From an uncultured Prevotella sp. (GTDB lineage Bacteria; Bacteroidota; Bacteroidia; Bacteroidales; Bacteroidaceae): a DNA stretch of 64,000 nucleotides. A program made the translations under genes and the position numbers. Under the pieces are notes generated by a model, which was not told the DNA's origin, searched no databases, and saw only the letters and a list, made by a program, of their open reading frames with translations. Positions within the stretch are counted from its first letter, which is position 1. Each line of letters starts with the position of its first letter. Positions 34,160 to 43,576 of the stretch are shown here, piece by piece. The DNA lies in NCBI GenBank assembly GCA_927910885.1, contig CAKMOD010000103.1:70526-134525 (forward strand), in the 5' to 3' direction.

Positions 34160-34999
34160 ATGGCAACTACACAACAAAAACCAGCCCCACAGAAAAAGGC
34201 TGAGGGCTTCACAGGAGTTAGAGGTGCATTCTGGATTATCGTCGTTTGCGCTGTCGTTGCGTTCACATTGTTCTACACATGGTTCGGTAATGAAATGCAC
34301 TTCCAGGATGGAGCTGCACGTGAGAACCCAGCTGACGTTTGGGGTACCATCTTTAAGGGTGGCGTAGTCGTTCCAGTTATTCACACTCTCTTGTTGACTG
34401 TACTCGCTATGTCTATCGAGCGTTGGATGGCTTTGAAGACTGCTTTCGGTAAGGGTGCTCTTCCAAAGTTCGTTGCAAACATCAAGAGTGCTCTTAACTC
34501 AAATGACCTTGCTAAGGCTAACCAGCTCTGCGATCAGCAGAAGGGTTCTGTAGCAAACGTTGTTAAGGCTTCTTTGAACGCTTACAAGGATATGGAGACA
34601 GGTGCTAACGCAAGCCTTAAGAAAGCTCAGAAGGTAGCTAAGATTCAGCAGGCTCACGAGGAGGCTACTCAGCTTGAGATGCCAACTCTGACAATGAACC
34701 TCCCTATCATTGCTACTCTCGTAACACTTGGTACTCTTACTGGTCTTCTCGGTACTGTAACCGGTATGATCAAGTCGTTCTCTGCTCTTGCTGCAGGTGG
34801 TGGTGCTGACTCTGCTGCACTTTCTGCTGGTATTTCTGAGGCGTTGATCAACACCGCATTCGGTATTGCAACATCTTGGTTTGCGGTAGTATCTTATAGC
34901 TACTATTCAAACAAGGTTGACAAGTTGACTTTCGCCCTCGACGAGGTTGGTTATTCTATCGCTCAGACATACGAAGTAAACCACACAGACGAGGCTTAA
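34160..34999 (+). CDS. exbB: MotA/TolQ/ExbB proton channel family protein
   Basis: 279 residues. Three membrane segments: ~20-38, ~70-95 (VVVPVIHTLLLTVLAMSIERW) and the pair at ~180-260 (LPIIATLVTLGTLTGLLGTVTGMIKSF, then ALINTAFGIATSWFAVVSYSYY). The GLLGTVTGMI and ALxTTxxGI-like motifs are the ExbB/TolQ pore lining. With ExbD it converts proton-motive force to movement of TonB. First gene of a six-gene run; strong codon bias indicates abundance. In Bacteroidetes such sets energise the many TonB-dependent receptors. Confidence 0.9.
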   Translation: MATTQQKPAPQKKAEGFTGVRGAFWIIVVCAVVAFTLFYTWFGNEMHFQDGAARENPADVWGTIFKGGVVVPVIHTLLLTVLAMSIERWMALKTAFGKGALPKFVANIKSALNSNDLAKANQLCDQQKGSVANVVKASLNAYKDMETGANASLKKAQKVAKIQQAHEEATQLEMPTLTMNLPIIATLVTLGTLTGLLGTVTGMIKSFSALAAGGGADSAALSAGISEALINTAFGIATSWFAVVSYSYYSNKVDKLTFALDEVGYSIAQTYEVNHTDEA

Positions 35000-35029
35000 T
35001 TTTTGCTGACCCTTTAATAATTTATCGCT

Positions 35030-35680
35030 ATGGGTAAAGTAAAAGTTAAGAAGAGTGACACCTTTATCGACATGACGCCTATGTCAGACGTTATGACCCT
35101 GTTGCTTACCTTCTTCATGCTGACATCTACGTTCGTAAAGAACGAGCCAGTGAAGGTAAATACTCCGGGTTCTGTGTCTGAAACTAAGGTGCCTGAGAAT
35201 GGTGTCCTGACAATTCTCGTTAGTCCTCAAAAAGGACCTAATGGAACGCCTACTGGTGAAGGCCAGGTTTTCATGAGCTATGATAATACCAATGAGTTGG
35301 GTCAGATCGTAGATCAGATGGGCGTAACATTGACTCCTGCACAGAAGAAAACTTTTGTTGCTGAGTCTACATTTGGTACTCCGCTCGATAAGTTGGCTGC
35401 TTATTTGTCAAAGCCAGCAGCAGAGCGTGGTAATGAACTCCCTAAGATGGGTATTCCTCTCGATAGTATCCAGGGACAGGAGATGACAGAGTTCCAGCAG
35501 TGGGTTAACGCAGCCCGCCAGGTGAACCCTAAGGTTAGACTTGCTATCAAGTCAGACGCTGATTCTCCTTATGGTACCGTTAAGAAGGTAATGAGCGAAC
35601 TCCAGGATATGGATGAGAGCCATTACTATATGATCACACAGTTGGACGCTAAAAAGGCTGCTCAGGCAGCTAATAAGTAA
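35030..35680 (+). CDS. exbD: ExbD/TolR family protein (first of two)
   Basis: 216 residues. The N-terminal membrane anchor has the proton-carrying aspartate in FIDMTPMSDVMTLLLTFFMLTSTF (~12-35). The periplasmic part is longer than in E. coli ExbD (~140), with a C-terminal peptidoglycan/TolR-like domain (VRLAIKSDADSPYGTVKKVMSELQDM). It is 30 bases after exbB and 12 before a second exbD. Confidence 0.9.
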   Translation: MGKVKVKKSDTFIDMTPMSDVMTLLLTFFMLTSTFVKNEPVKVNTPGSVSETKVPENGVLTILVSPQKGPNGTPTGEGQVFMSYDNTNELGQIVDQMGVTLTPAQKKTFVAESTFGTPLDKLAAYLSKPAAERGNELPKMGIPLDSIQGQEMTEFQQWVNAARQVNPKVRLAIKSDADSPYGTVKKVMSELQDMDESHYYMITQLDAKKAAQAANK

Positions 35681-35692
35681 GGAGATCAAAGT

Positions 35693-36379
35693 ATGGAAAT
35701 GATGGATACAGGAAAAGAAGGCGGCAAGCAGAAGAAGTTAACCGTACGCGTAGACTTTACGCCGATGGTGGATATGCTTATGTTGCTGATTACCTTCTTC
35801 ATGCTTTGTACTTCACTTAGCAAGCCTTCAACTATGGAGTTGACGATGCCAAGTAATGATAAAACTCAGAATGAAAATCAGAAGAATGAGGCCAAGGAGT
35901 CACACTCTATTACGATTTACATTGCTGACGGAGATAAAATCTTCTATGGTAATGGTAAACCAGAGTATGATAACGCTAATTGGCTGAAGCCAGCTGATTG
36001 GAGTAACACTCCAAGTGGTATTCGCTACGTTCTTCAGCATAAGCAGGTGGGTGACCCTTCAACAGGTGATCCAGTTTCTATCCCATATCAGGATATGGAT
36101 ATTGCGGTGAAGGAACTGAATCGTAAGAAGCAGGCTAATCCAGCTTCTTATCCTGATAGCATTTATCAGGCTGAGTTGTCTGCGATCAAAACTGGTATGA
36201 TTAATGGTAAAAAGGTTTCAACCATGACTGTCATTATTAAGCCAACGGACCAGGCATCATATCGTCATTTGGTAGACATCCTCGATGAAATGCAGATTTC
36301 ATATATTGGAACTTACGTCATTGACAAGCTGACAGACCAAGACAAGGCTCTCTTAGCCAAGAAAGGTATCAAAGCTTAA
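35693..36379 (+). CDS. exbD: ExbD/TolR family protein (second of two)
   Basis: 228 residues. VDFTPMVDMLMLLITFFMLCTSL (~20-42) is the ExbD transmembrane helix with its essential Asp. A long periplasmic insert follows, and the C-terminal TolR fold (MTVIIKPTDQASYRHLVDILDEMQISYIGTYVI). The two ExbD paralogues share only the anchor and the C-terminal fold, so they probably have distinct roles in one complex, as usual in Bacteroidetes. Confidence 0.9.
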   Translation: MEMMDTGKEGGKQKKLTVRVDFTPMVDMLMLLITFFMLCTSLSKPSTMELTMPSNDKTQNENQKNEAKESHSITIYIADGDKIFYGNGKPEYDNANWLKPADWSNTPSGIRYVLQHKQVGDPSTGDPVSIPYQDMDIAVKELNRKKQANPASYPDSIYQAELSAIKTGMINGKKVSTMTVIIKPTDQASYRHLVDILDEMQISYIGTYVIDKLTDQDKALLAKKGIKA

Positions 36380-36413
36380 TCACTGATTCGTAAACAATTA
36401 AAGAAAGAAAACA

Positions 36414-37295
36414 ATGGCAAAAATAGATTTATGCGATCCTAAATGGGTCGACATGGTGTTCGCCGACAAGAACAAGGAGTACGGTGCATACAAGCTTCGT
36501 AAAACTGTTTCTCAGCGTAACATCAAGGCTTTAGCTATTCTGCTTTGTGCTGCATTCCTCGGTGGTGGTTACTTAGCTTATCAGATCAAGAAGCATAACG
36601 ACGACTTGGCTGCGCAAGCTGAATATGCAGCAAAGATGGAGTTAGCAGCTCTTGAGCAAGCTAAGAAGGAACAGGCTGAGCGTAAGAAGCAGCAGAAGAA
36701 GGAAGAACCTAAGAAGATTGAACCTGAAAAGGTTGTTCCTGAAACTCGTGCAACTGTTAAGTTTACAGCCCCTGTCATCAAGGATGATAAGGACGTAAAG
36801 GAAGAGATGCCACCAATGGTCAAGATGAATAAGGAGACCAAGGCAGTCGGTGTTGAGACCAAGGAAGGTACGGAAGATCGTACTGAAGTTGCTGCTCGTA
36901 GCACCGTTGCTACTCCTGAACAGATTGTACCAAAGATCGAGAAACCTGTTGTTGAGGCTCCAAAGCCAGAGCCAAAGCAGGAGGTTGAAAATAAGGTCTT
37001 CACAGTGGCAGAGGTTATGCCTTCATTCCCTAATGTAAATGCTTGGTTGGCTTCTCATATCCAATACCCAGCAGTTGCAGCAGAGAATGGTGTGCAGGGA
37101 CGTGTTATCGTTAAGTTCGTTGTAGGACGTGATGGTAGCGTTAGTCAGGCACAAATCGTTCGTGGTGTTGATCAGGCACTCGACCGTGAGGCACTTCGCG
37201 TTGTTAATAGCATGCCGAAGTGGTCTCCAGGTATGAACAATGGTCAGCCAGCAAACGTTTGGTTTACTCTCCCTATTACCTTCAAACTACAGTAA
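36414..37295 (+). CDS. tonB: TonB family energy transducer
   Basis: 293 residues. The cytoplasmic N terminus (VFADKNKEYGAYKLRKTVSQRN) is characteristic of Bacteroidetes TonB. One membrane helix follows (~38-56), then a long charged linker rich in Lys/Glu/Pro (~65-190), and the C-terminal TonB domain (YPAVAAENGVQGRVIVKFVVGRDGSV, then REALRVVNSMPKWSPGMNNGQPANVWFTLPITF). It spans the periplasm to act on TonB boxes. It overlaps no gene and precedes the PstS-like lipoprotein by 13 bases. Confidence 0.92.
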   Translation: MAKIDLCDPKWVDMVFADKNKEYGAYKLRKTVSQRNIKALAILLCAAFLGGGYLAYQIKKHNDDLAAQAEYAAKMELAALEQAKKEQAERKKQQKKEEPKKIEPEKVVPETRATVKFTAPVIKDDKDVKEEMPPMVKMNKETKAVGVETKEGTEDRTEVAARSTVATPEQIVPKIEKPVVEAPKPEPKQEVENKVFTVAEVMPSFPNVNAWLASHIQYPAVAAENGVQGRVIVKFVVGRDGSVSQAQIVRGVDQALDREALRVVNSMPKWSPGMNNGQPANVWFTLPITFKLQ

Positions 37296-37308
37296 AAGCA
37301 AATATTAT

Positions 37309-38274
37309 ATGAAAAGAACCAGATTCTACATAACAGTAGGATTGATGCTATCCCTCGGCTTCCTTCTGTCTGCTTGCGGACAGAAGAAAGCTAAGGACGG
37401 CAGAACAGATACACCGACGTCAGGGACGATTAAGTTCGCCTCTGACGAAAGTTTTAGTCCTATTATAGAGGAACTGTTACAGAATTATCAGTTCCGCTAC
37501 CCAGAAACTCACTTGTTGCCAATCTATACAGATGACAACAAAGGTATGCAACTGCTCCTCGACCAGAAAGTTAATCTTTTCTTCACTTCTCATGCATTGA
37601 CGAAGGGAGAAGATGCTATGTTACGAGGGAAAGGTCCTATCCCAGCGGTATTCCCGATAGGATATGATGGAATTGCTTTCATCGTGAACAATACGAATGT
37701 AGATTCATGTATTACGGTTACCGATGTTAAGAAGATTCTCAGTGGTCAGATTGCAAAATGGAATCAGTTGAACCCTAAGAATGATAAGGGTGATATTGAA
37801 GTTGTTTTTGATAATAAAGCTTCAGCAACATTGCATTATGTAGTCGACTCAATTTTAGGTGGAAAGAACATCAAGAGTGCGAACGTTGTTGCTGCAAGTA
37901 ACAGTAAGTCGGTTATCGACTATGTTCATAACACTCCTAATGCTATAGGTGTTATTGGTTCAAACTGGTTGAATGACCATCGCGATTCAACAAACACTAC
38001 TTTTAAGAAAGATATCAGAGTGGTTGGTCTTTCAAAGACTACCGTTGCACAGCCAGAGAATAGTTGGCAACCTTATCAGGCTTATCTGTTGGATGGTAGA
38101 TATCCTTTCGTAAGAACTATCTACGCTGTCGTGGCTGACCCTCACAAAGCATTGCCTTGGGCATTTGCAAACTTCGTAACCAATCCAATTGGTCAGAAGA
38201 TTATTTTTAAGGCTGGTCTCTTGCCTTATCGTGGTGAAATCAACATTCGTGAAGTTGAAGTTAAGACCCAGTAG
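37309..38274 (+). CDS. PstS-like substrate-binding lipoprotein
   Basis: 321 residues from ATG 37309 (MKRTRFYITVG); the frame is open upstream inside tonB but the lipobox LSLGFLLSACG fixes the start. The body is a type II periplasmic binding fold similar to phosphate-binding PstS: GTIKFASDESFSPIIEELL, PIGYDGIAFIVNNTN, VKKILSGQIAKWNQL, NPIGQKIIFKAGLLP. There is no pst transporter here. Association with exbB-exbD-tonB and a TPR protein is a recurrent Bacteroidetes arrangement as far as I recall, suggesting a role in TonB-linked transport rather than phosphate uptake (inference). Confidence 0.8.
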   Translation: MKRTRFYITVGLMLSLGFLLSACGQKKAKDGRTDTPTSGTIKFASDESFSPIIEELLQNYQFRYPETHLLPIYTDDNKGMQLLLDQKVNLFFTSHALTKGEDAMLRGKGPIPAVFPIGYDGIAFIVNNTNVDSCITVTDVKKILSGQIAKWNQLNPKNDKGDIEVVFDNKASATLHYVVDSILGGKNIKSANVVAASNSKSVIDYVHNTPNAIGVIGSNWLNDHRDSTNTTFKKDIRVVGLSKTTVAQPENSWQPYQAYLLDGRYPFVRTIYAVVADPHKALPWAFANFVTNPIGQKIIFKAGLLPYRGEINIREVEVKTQ

Positions 38275-38471
38275 TCAGTAAAGCATAGTGTGTTGTTTAT
38301 TGGCAAACGATAATCAGTTATGATTAATTATAATGTGGTCGTTATAACATTAGAGAAGATTTATTTTGCTTATCAACATTAGTTACTACTCTCATAGGAT
38401 TAAACTAAATGCCGTGGTAGGCGTCTTAATGAATAAAGTTCACTTGAATTAAAATTTAAAGAGAAAGAATT

Positions 38472-39887
38472 ATGAAGACAAAGAAATATTTAATAGCTGG
38501 AGCCTTGATGTTGGCAATGTCAACTCCAGCAATGGCACAGGATGTTGATTACGCAGTAGCTCTTAAGCCTATTGTAGCTGCTATCGAAGCTGCACCAAAT
38601 GATCCAAAGGCAGCAAAGGATCTTATTAAGGAGTATCAGAAGAACTTCAAGAAGAGTGAAGAGGCTATTGTTGCCTTGGGTAATGTTTACCTTTTGCAGC
38701 GTAATTATGATGCAGCAACAGAGATTGCAAACAATGTTATCAATAATAAGAAATACAAGGGTAGCTTAGCTTATGTCCTCTTGGGCGATATTGCTGCTCT
38801 TAAGGATTCTATTGGTAATGCAGGTGCAGCTGCTACACAGTATCAGAATGCAATTACTGTTGATCCACAGAACGTAACAGCTTACGAACGTTATGCTAAG
38901 GTTTTCCGTCATGTAAACTCTAAGGTAGCCGTTCAGAAGCTTGAAGAGCTTCGTAAGGTTAAGCCAGACTATCCAGTAGAGGCAACTGCAGCTGAAATCA
39001 TGCTTGGCGATGGTAAGTATAAGGAGGCATTAGAGTGGTATGCAAAGGCTAATCCAGCTAATATGTCAGAGGACAACTTCTATAACTATGGTTTTGCTGC
39101 TTACATTACAAAAGACTATCAGAGAGCTTTGGATGTTGTAAAGCAGGGTTTGCAGAAGTTCCCTAACAGTGAGTACTTGAGCCGTATTGCTATGATGGCA
39201 TCAGTTGAGTTGAAGGATTATGCTTCTGCTATCAACTATGGTAAGGTCGTGTTTGCTGGTTCTGGTAAGAAGGTAGCTAACGACTACGATGTGTATGCAA
39301 AGGCACTTTGCGGTGCTCAGCAGTATGACGAAGCTATCAACACTGTTAACAAGGCACTCGAGGTTGATAAGAACAATATTGAGCCTTTGAAGACTTTGGC
39401 TGCTATCTATGCTGCACAGGGTAATGATGACAAGTCACTTGAGGTTCAGCAGGAGTATCTTTCTAAGAGTAAGAAGGCTACTAACAATGACTGGGCAACA
39501 CTTGCAAATACATACGTTACTAAGGCTGAGGGTATAACAGACCGTGCTGCTAAGAACGCTGTTCTTGCAAAGGCATTTGATGTTTATGAGCAGATGGTTG
39601 CTAAGTTCCCAACAATCTCTGATTGGGTATGGTTGAACCAGGCTAATGTAGCTCAGTTGATGAACGATCCTGATAAGGTGGCTGAAATCTATCAGAAGGT
39701 TGCTGCTTACGAAGAAGCTAAGCCAACGCTTGATGAGGATAGCAAGAGTTACTTGGAGAACGTTTACTATGGTCTTGGTTACTATCACTCAAAGAAGGGT
39801 AACAAGCCACTTGCAGACGAGTACTTCAATAAGGTGCTGAAGGTTAATCCTAACAATGACGGCGCTAAGAAAGCTTTAGGTATGTAA
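38472..39887 (+). CDS. Periplasmic tetratricopeptide-repeat protein
   Basis: 471 residues. A signal peptide ends at AMAQD (~22). Most of the remainder is helical TPR repeats (for example AIVALGNVYLLQRNYDAATEIANNVI, AYVLLGDIAALKDSIGNAGAAATQYQNAI, and at the C terminus YYGLGYYHSKKGNKPLADEYFNKVLKVNPNNDGAKKAL). TPR arrays are protein-binding scaffolds; no enzymatic motif is visible. ~200 bases separate it from the PstS-like gene, so it may have its own promoter. Strong codon bias and a good terminator suggest an abundant product. Confidence 0.85.
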   Translation: MKTKKYLIAGALMLAMSTPAMAQDVDYAVALKPIVAAIEAAPNDPKAAKDLIKEYQKNFKKSEEAIVALGNVYLLQRNYDAATEIANNVINNKKYKGSLAYVLLGDIAALKDSIGNAGAAATQYQNAITVDPQNVTAYERYAKVFRHVNSKVAVQKLEELRKVKPDYPVEATAAEIMLGDGKYKEALEWYAKANPANMSEDNFYNYGFAAYITKDYQRALDVVKQGLQKFPNSEYLSRIAMMASVELKDYASAINYGKVVFAGSGKKVANDYDVYAKALCGAQQYDEAINTVNKALEVDKNNIEPLKTLAAIYAAQGNDDKSLEVQQEYLSKSKKATNNDWATLANTYVTKAEGITDRAAKNAVLAKAFDVYEQMVAKFPTISDWVWLNQANVAQLMNDPDKVAEIYQKVAAYEEAKPTLDEDSKSYLENVYYGLGYYHSKKGNKPLADEYFNKVLKVNPNNDGAKKALGM

Positions 39888-39911
39888 TTATCTGAAACAA
39901 TCATTAGATAT

Positions 39912-39947
39912 AAGGGCGATGGTCGTAATGACTATCGCCCTTTTTTT
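39912..39947 (+). terminator. Terminator of the TonB-system operon
   Basis: AAGGGCGAT (39912-39920) pairs with ATCGCCCTT, with GTC/GAC inside and a run of seven T. Confidence 0.9.
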
Positions 39948-40031
39948 GCTTTCTTTATTAAATGTTTGGACACTTACCTTATAGTTTTAACGTAATAACC
40001 TTAATGTTCTATGAAACATAGCAGGACTTTC

Positions 40032-40383
40032 AACTACCAATTTTTTATTCTTCGACACAGAATTCCCTTTCATGTTTATACTTAGAGAGCTTGCTGATAA
40101 TGGTTTGAAAAATAATGACAAAACGTCGGATAAAATATCTATAAATCAAGGCAAAGATACGTACAAAAAGCAAATCTGCAACAAACAGTGAATCAATCGG
40201 TTACAAAATTGTTTTCGTAAAGGTGCTTAATTGGACTTCAAAAGGGCGTTTAGTAAGGGGTCTTAAAGGGCACCTATTGCAAGTCAATTAGGCGTCTTTA
40301 AGAAGACAAAAGAGCATATATAGGTTTAGAGTTGTGTGAAAATAGTTTACAAAACGTTGGCTGCTATAAGAATAAGTTGTTTG
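40032..40383 (+). repeat. Dispersed structured repeat, copy 3 (with 5' extension)
   Basis: The core is 40195-40383; homology with copy 2 begins near 40032 (ATTCTTCGACACAGAA at 40047). The first hairpin is CGGTT-ACAA-AATTG: relative to copy 2, two pairs have changed to G-U yet the stem is kept. In the third part GTCTT-TAAG-AAGAC replaces the GCTCTTTT stem. Elsewhere in 39948-41000 there is one more hairpin (AGGAAGCAT 40488 / ATGCTTCCT 40533) and a -7-like TAATTTTG at 40841, but no gene that I can support. Confidence 0.8.
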
Positions 40384-41000
40384 AATAAGATGGAGCGATA
40401 TACTACTTAGATAGCTGAAGTTTTAATTTATTTTCTTGTGGATGTTCCAACTCTTAGAGAGCTTGTAACTATGAATTTATAGAAAAGAGGAAGCATATCA
40501 CTTTGAGTTGTAGATAGAGCTCCGACAGTGTCATGCTTCCTTATCGTGTTACTCTATGATTCTCTATATCCAATAGAGAGGGTAGAGTGTATTAGAGTCA
40601 TTCCGAGTTTATGATTTATGTCAAACTTCTCAGTATGCAAAATGGAGTAAATGTTAGTGTAAAAAATCATAATCCCTGTTCACAAAGATAAGCTAAAAAT
40701 TTCAATCATGCTTTCAAGAAAAGCGAAAATCATTAGTCTTTAATATATAAATTGTCTTTTAATTCTTATTCGTGAGCGCTATCCCTCCTTTTTCTCGTTA
40801 ATTTTATGTATCTTTGTCATCGTTTGAAAAGACACAATACTAATTTTGCAGTGGTGTTCGAATAGCCTGCTTGAACCTATTCATCTCTTTTGGTTACATG
40901 ATTGATATATCTCTCATTGGTTTTGTTGATAGTAGGCTGTGGGAAAAGGACACTTTGCATACAATAATGATAATAACAGAACTCAAAAGCGTAACAAGCA

Positions 41001-42269
41001 TTGAAAACTGAAAGAAAGATAAGTCCATGGGCATGGATACCCTCACTTTATTTTGCTGAGGGTCTGCCTTACATTGCCGTAACCGTATTATCTCTGCAGG
41101 TCTATATGCAAATGGGCTTGTCAGATGCTGAAGTAACCTTTTATACTTCATGGCTTTACCTCCCTTGGGTTATCAAACCTCTGTGGAGTCCATTTCTCGA
41201 TTTGATTAAAACAAAGCGATGGTGGATTGTCATCATGCAGTTGCTTGTGGGTGCAGCTTTCGCAGGTGTTGCCTTTACGGTCAATACTTCGTTATGGCTT
41301 CAAGGAACAATCTGTTTCTTTTGGTTGCTGGCATTCAGTAGTGCGACACATGATGTTGGGGCTGATGGATTCTATATGATGGGACTTAATCAGCATGATC
41401 AAGCATTCTTTGTAGGTATTCGTTCCACCTTCTATCGTATATCAATGGTTGTTGGTAAGGGTGGACTGATTGCACTTGCAGGTTTTTTGCATAAGAACTT
41501 TGATATTCAGTGGACTTGGTCGCTTGTGTTTTATGGTTTGATGGCTCTTTTTATGGGTCTCTCCCTTTATCATCGCTTTATTCTTCCTCGTCCGTCCGAA
41601 GACTCTGAGAGGAAACAGGTGTCAGCCAGTCAATTGCTTCGTAGTTTTGGAGAGACATTCATCTCCTTCTTCAAAAAGGAGCAGGCTTTAACAACGATTT
41701 GTTTCTTACTTCTCTTCCGTCTGCCAGAGGCTTTGATTATACCTATTTCTCAACTTTTCCTTCAAGCACCGAAAGGAAAGGGAGGATTGGCACTTTCAGA
41801 GATAGAATATGGTACGGTGAATGGTGTGATAGGTGTTGCAGGCCTCTTGATAGGTGGAATTATAGGAGGAATGATGATTAGTCGCGATGGCTTAAAACGC
41901 TGGATATGGCCAATGACAGCAGCTATTACACTGCCTAATTTAGCATACGTCTATTTGGCTTATATGCTTCCTGATAACGTGATAGCGATTTGTGCAGCTG
42001 TATTTATCGAGAATTTCGGTTATGGATTTGGTTTTAGTGCCTATATGCTCTTTATGATTTATTTTAGTCAGGGCGAACATAAGACCAGTCATTATGCCCT
42101 TTGTACAGGCTTTATGGCGTTGTCAATGATGATTCCAGGATTGTTTGCAGGTGCGTTGGCGCAGGCTGTGGGCTATCGTTGGTTCTTTGTTATTGTGATG
42201 ATAGTTTGTATCTTCCCATTCTTAGTTGCACATCAGTTGCGTATTGATGAAGACTTCGGTAAGAAGTAG
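41001..42269 (+). CDS. AmpG-like major facilitator transporter
   Basis: 422 residues, about 12 membrane segments. The N-terminal SPWAWIPSLYFAEGLPYIAVTVLSLQVYMQMG and the DVGADGFYMMGL block (~115) resemble AmpG-type muropeptide permeases of the MFS, which import anhydromuropeptides for cell-wall recycling; other MFS substrates are possible. The start is uncertain: a stop lies in frame 9 bases upstream and the only codon that preserves the conserved N terminus is TTG at 41001. Either TTG is used or a base is missing just upstream, where ATGATAATAACAGAACTC at 40966 begins another frame. Confidence 0.75.
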   Translation: MKTERKISPWAWIPSLYFAEGLPYIAVTVLSLQVYMQMGLSDAEVTFYTSWLYLPWVIKPLWSPFLDLIKTKRWWIVIMQLLVGAAFAGVAFTVNTSLWLQGTICFFWLLAFSSATHDVGADGFYMMGLNQHDQAFFVGIRSTFYRISMVVGKGGLIALAGFLHKNFDIQWTWSLVFYGLMALFMGLSLYHRFILPRPSEDSERKQVSASQLLRSFGETFISFFKKEQALTTICFLLLFRLPEALIIPISQLFLQAPKGKGGLALSEIEYGTVNGVIGVAGLLIGGIIGGMMISRDGLKRWIWPMTAAITLPNLAYVYLAYMLPDNVIAICAAVFIENFGYGFGFSAYMLFMIYFSQGEHKTSHYALCTGFMALSMMIPGLFAGALAQAVGYRWFFVIVMIVCIFPFLVAHQLRIDEDFGKK

Positions 42270-42315
42270 CTGATGGATGCGCTTTAAAGGAAGATGACAG
42301 AAAAGGAGGGAAGGC

Positions 42316-42334
42316 TACGAGGCAATGCCTCGTA
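42316..42334. repeat. 19-bp palindrome, second copy of 9892-9912
   Basis: TACGAGGCAATGCCTCGTA, identical to the copy after fba, between the MFS gene and convergent mutY. Confidence 0.75.
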
Positions 42335-42374
42335 TAAACGACCCATGGGATAGATGGCTGAAGGGAGGCGGAAT

Positions 42375-43379
42375 TTAGATGGGAACAGCCTTTAACAGAA
42401 TCTCAATTAAGCGCGGCAAGGCATAGTTTTCAATATCTTGCTTTTCTATCCAGATGAAATCTGAGGGTAGTTGCGGATAATTCTTAGGCTGCCAAAAGTA
42501 GATATCAGCAAGAAGGATCTGATGTGTAAGAATATGCTTAACCCCTTTTTGTAGTAGCTGTGCTTCTGTCTTCCATATAGCGTCTTTAGGTGACGTAAGT
42601 TGTTCGGCTTGTGGAAACTCCCATAATCCTTGCCAAATATCACCAGCACCACGTTGATGGATAGCTATTTCTCCTTTATATTCAATATACAAGTAGGTGA
42701 AATGACGTTCTCGTTGTTTCACCTTTTTGCTTTTTATAGGCAGTTCATTAATTCGTTGCTCACGGAAGGCAACACAACTCTCGCATAGTGGACAAGCTGT
42801 GCAGCGAGGAGAAGTGGGTGTACACTGAATGGCACCAAAGTCCATTATCGCTTCGTTATATTTAGCAGGTTCGTTTGTTGGTAAAAGTGATTGAGCGAGT
42901 GCTTGAAACTCCTTTTTTCCTTCGGTACTATCAATAGGAGTGTCGATGCCGTAATAGCGAGAGAGAACACGATAGACATTGCCGTCTACAACAGCTACAG
43001 GTTCGCCAAAAGCAATAGATGCAACGGCTGCAGCCGTATAATCGCCTACACCCTTTAGTGTCTTTAATTCCTTGAAGGTTTGTGGAAATACCCCTAATTC
43101 AACTATCTGTTGTGCAGCCGTATGGAGGTTTCTTGCACGAGAGTAATAGCCCAAGCCCTGCCAAGCCTTCAGCACCTCGTCTTCCGTGGCAGCAGCAAGG
43201 TCATTTATCGTAGGCCATTGCGCCATGAAACGTTCCCAATAACTCATGCCCTGTGCGATACGTGTCTGTTGTAGAATGACCTCACTAAGCCAAATAGCGT
43301 ATGCGTCATTCGTCTCTCGCCAAGGTAGAGAACGTCCATTGTTTTTGAACCATTGAAGGAGTGTTGCTGCGAAATTCAT
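42375..43379 (-). CDS. mutY: A/G-specific adenine glycosylase MutY
   Basis: 334 residues. The catalytic WLSEVILQQTRI contains Glu33. The helix-hairpin-helix is LKTLKGVGDYTAAAVA followed by AVVDGNVYRVLSRY with the catalytic Asp. The 4Fe-4S cluster ligands have the expected spacing (C-x6-C-x2-C-x5-C, in QCTPTSPRCTACPLCESC). A C-terminal NUDIX-like domain (~230-334) recognises 8-oxoG. It removes A mispaired with 8-oxoguanine. The -7 box TACCTTTG (43391-43384) ends 4 bases before the start codon, so the mRNA may be leaderless. Confidence 0.93.
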   Translation of the reverse strand: MNFAATLLQWFKNNGRSLPWRETNDAYAIWLSEVILQQTRIAQGMSYWERFMAQWPTINDLAAATEDEVLKAWQGLGYYSRARNLHTAAQQIVELGVFPQTFKELKTLKGVGDYTAAAVASIAFGEPVAVVDGNVYRVLSRYYGIDTPIDSTEGKKEFQALAQSLLPTNEPAKYNEAIMDFGAIQCTPTSPRCTACPLCESCVAFREQRINELPIKSKKVKQRERHFTYLYIEYKGEIAIHQRGAGDIWQGLWEFPQAEQLTSPKDAIWKTEAQLLQKGVKHILTHQILLADIYFWQPKNYPQLPSDFIWIEKQDIENYALPRLIEILLKAVPI

Positions 43380-43383
43380 GGAG

Positions 43384-43391
43384 CAAAGGTA
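43384..43391 (-). promoter_or_regulatory. -7 element of mutY abutting its start codon
   Basis: TACCTTTG on the minus strand. No exact TTTG is found 19-21 bases upstream. With transcription starting a few bases downstream, little or no leader remains. Confidence 0.5.
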
Positions 43392-43576
43392 GTTAAAAAG
43401 TAGAAAAAGAATGAAAAGTAAACTGATGTTTTGTTGGTAAAGTCATTATTATTTTCTATTTTTGCCATTACTATTACCCTTAAAGGGCGGAATTAGATGT
43501 TACTTTCCATGCTAAAAGTATTATAAATATAAGCCAAAGATAGGGAGAATTATTGTAAAATTAGAAGTTATAAAAG

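Noticed and set aside
37309..38274. Phosphate ABC transporter operon
   Set aside because: Only the binding-protein-like lipoprotein is present; no PstC/A/B or PhoU nearby.
6594..40383. Regular ~17-kb spacing of the three repeat copies
   Set aside because: Steps are 17.2 and 16.4 kb, but no copy is seen near 57 kb; three points are too few and the spacing is probably chance.
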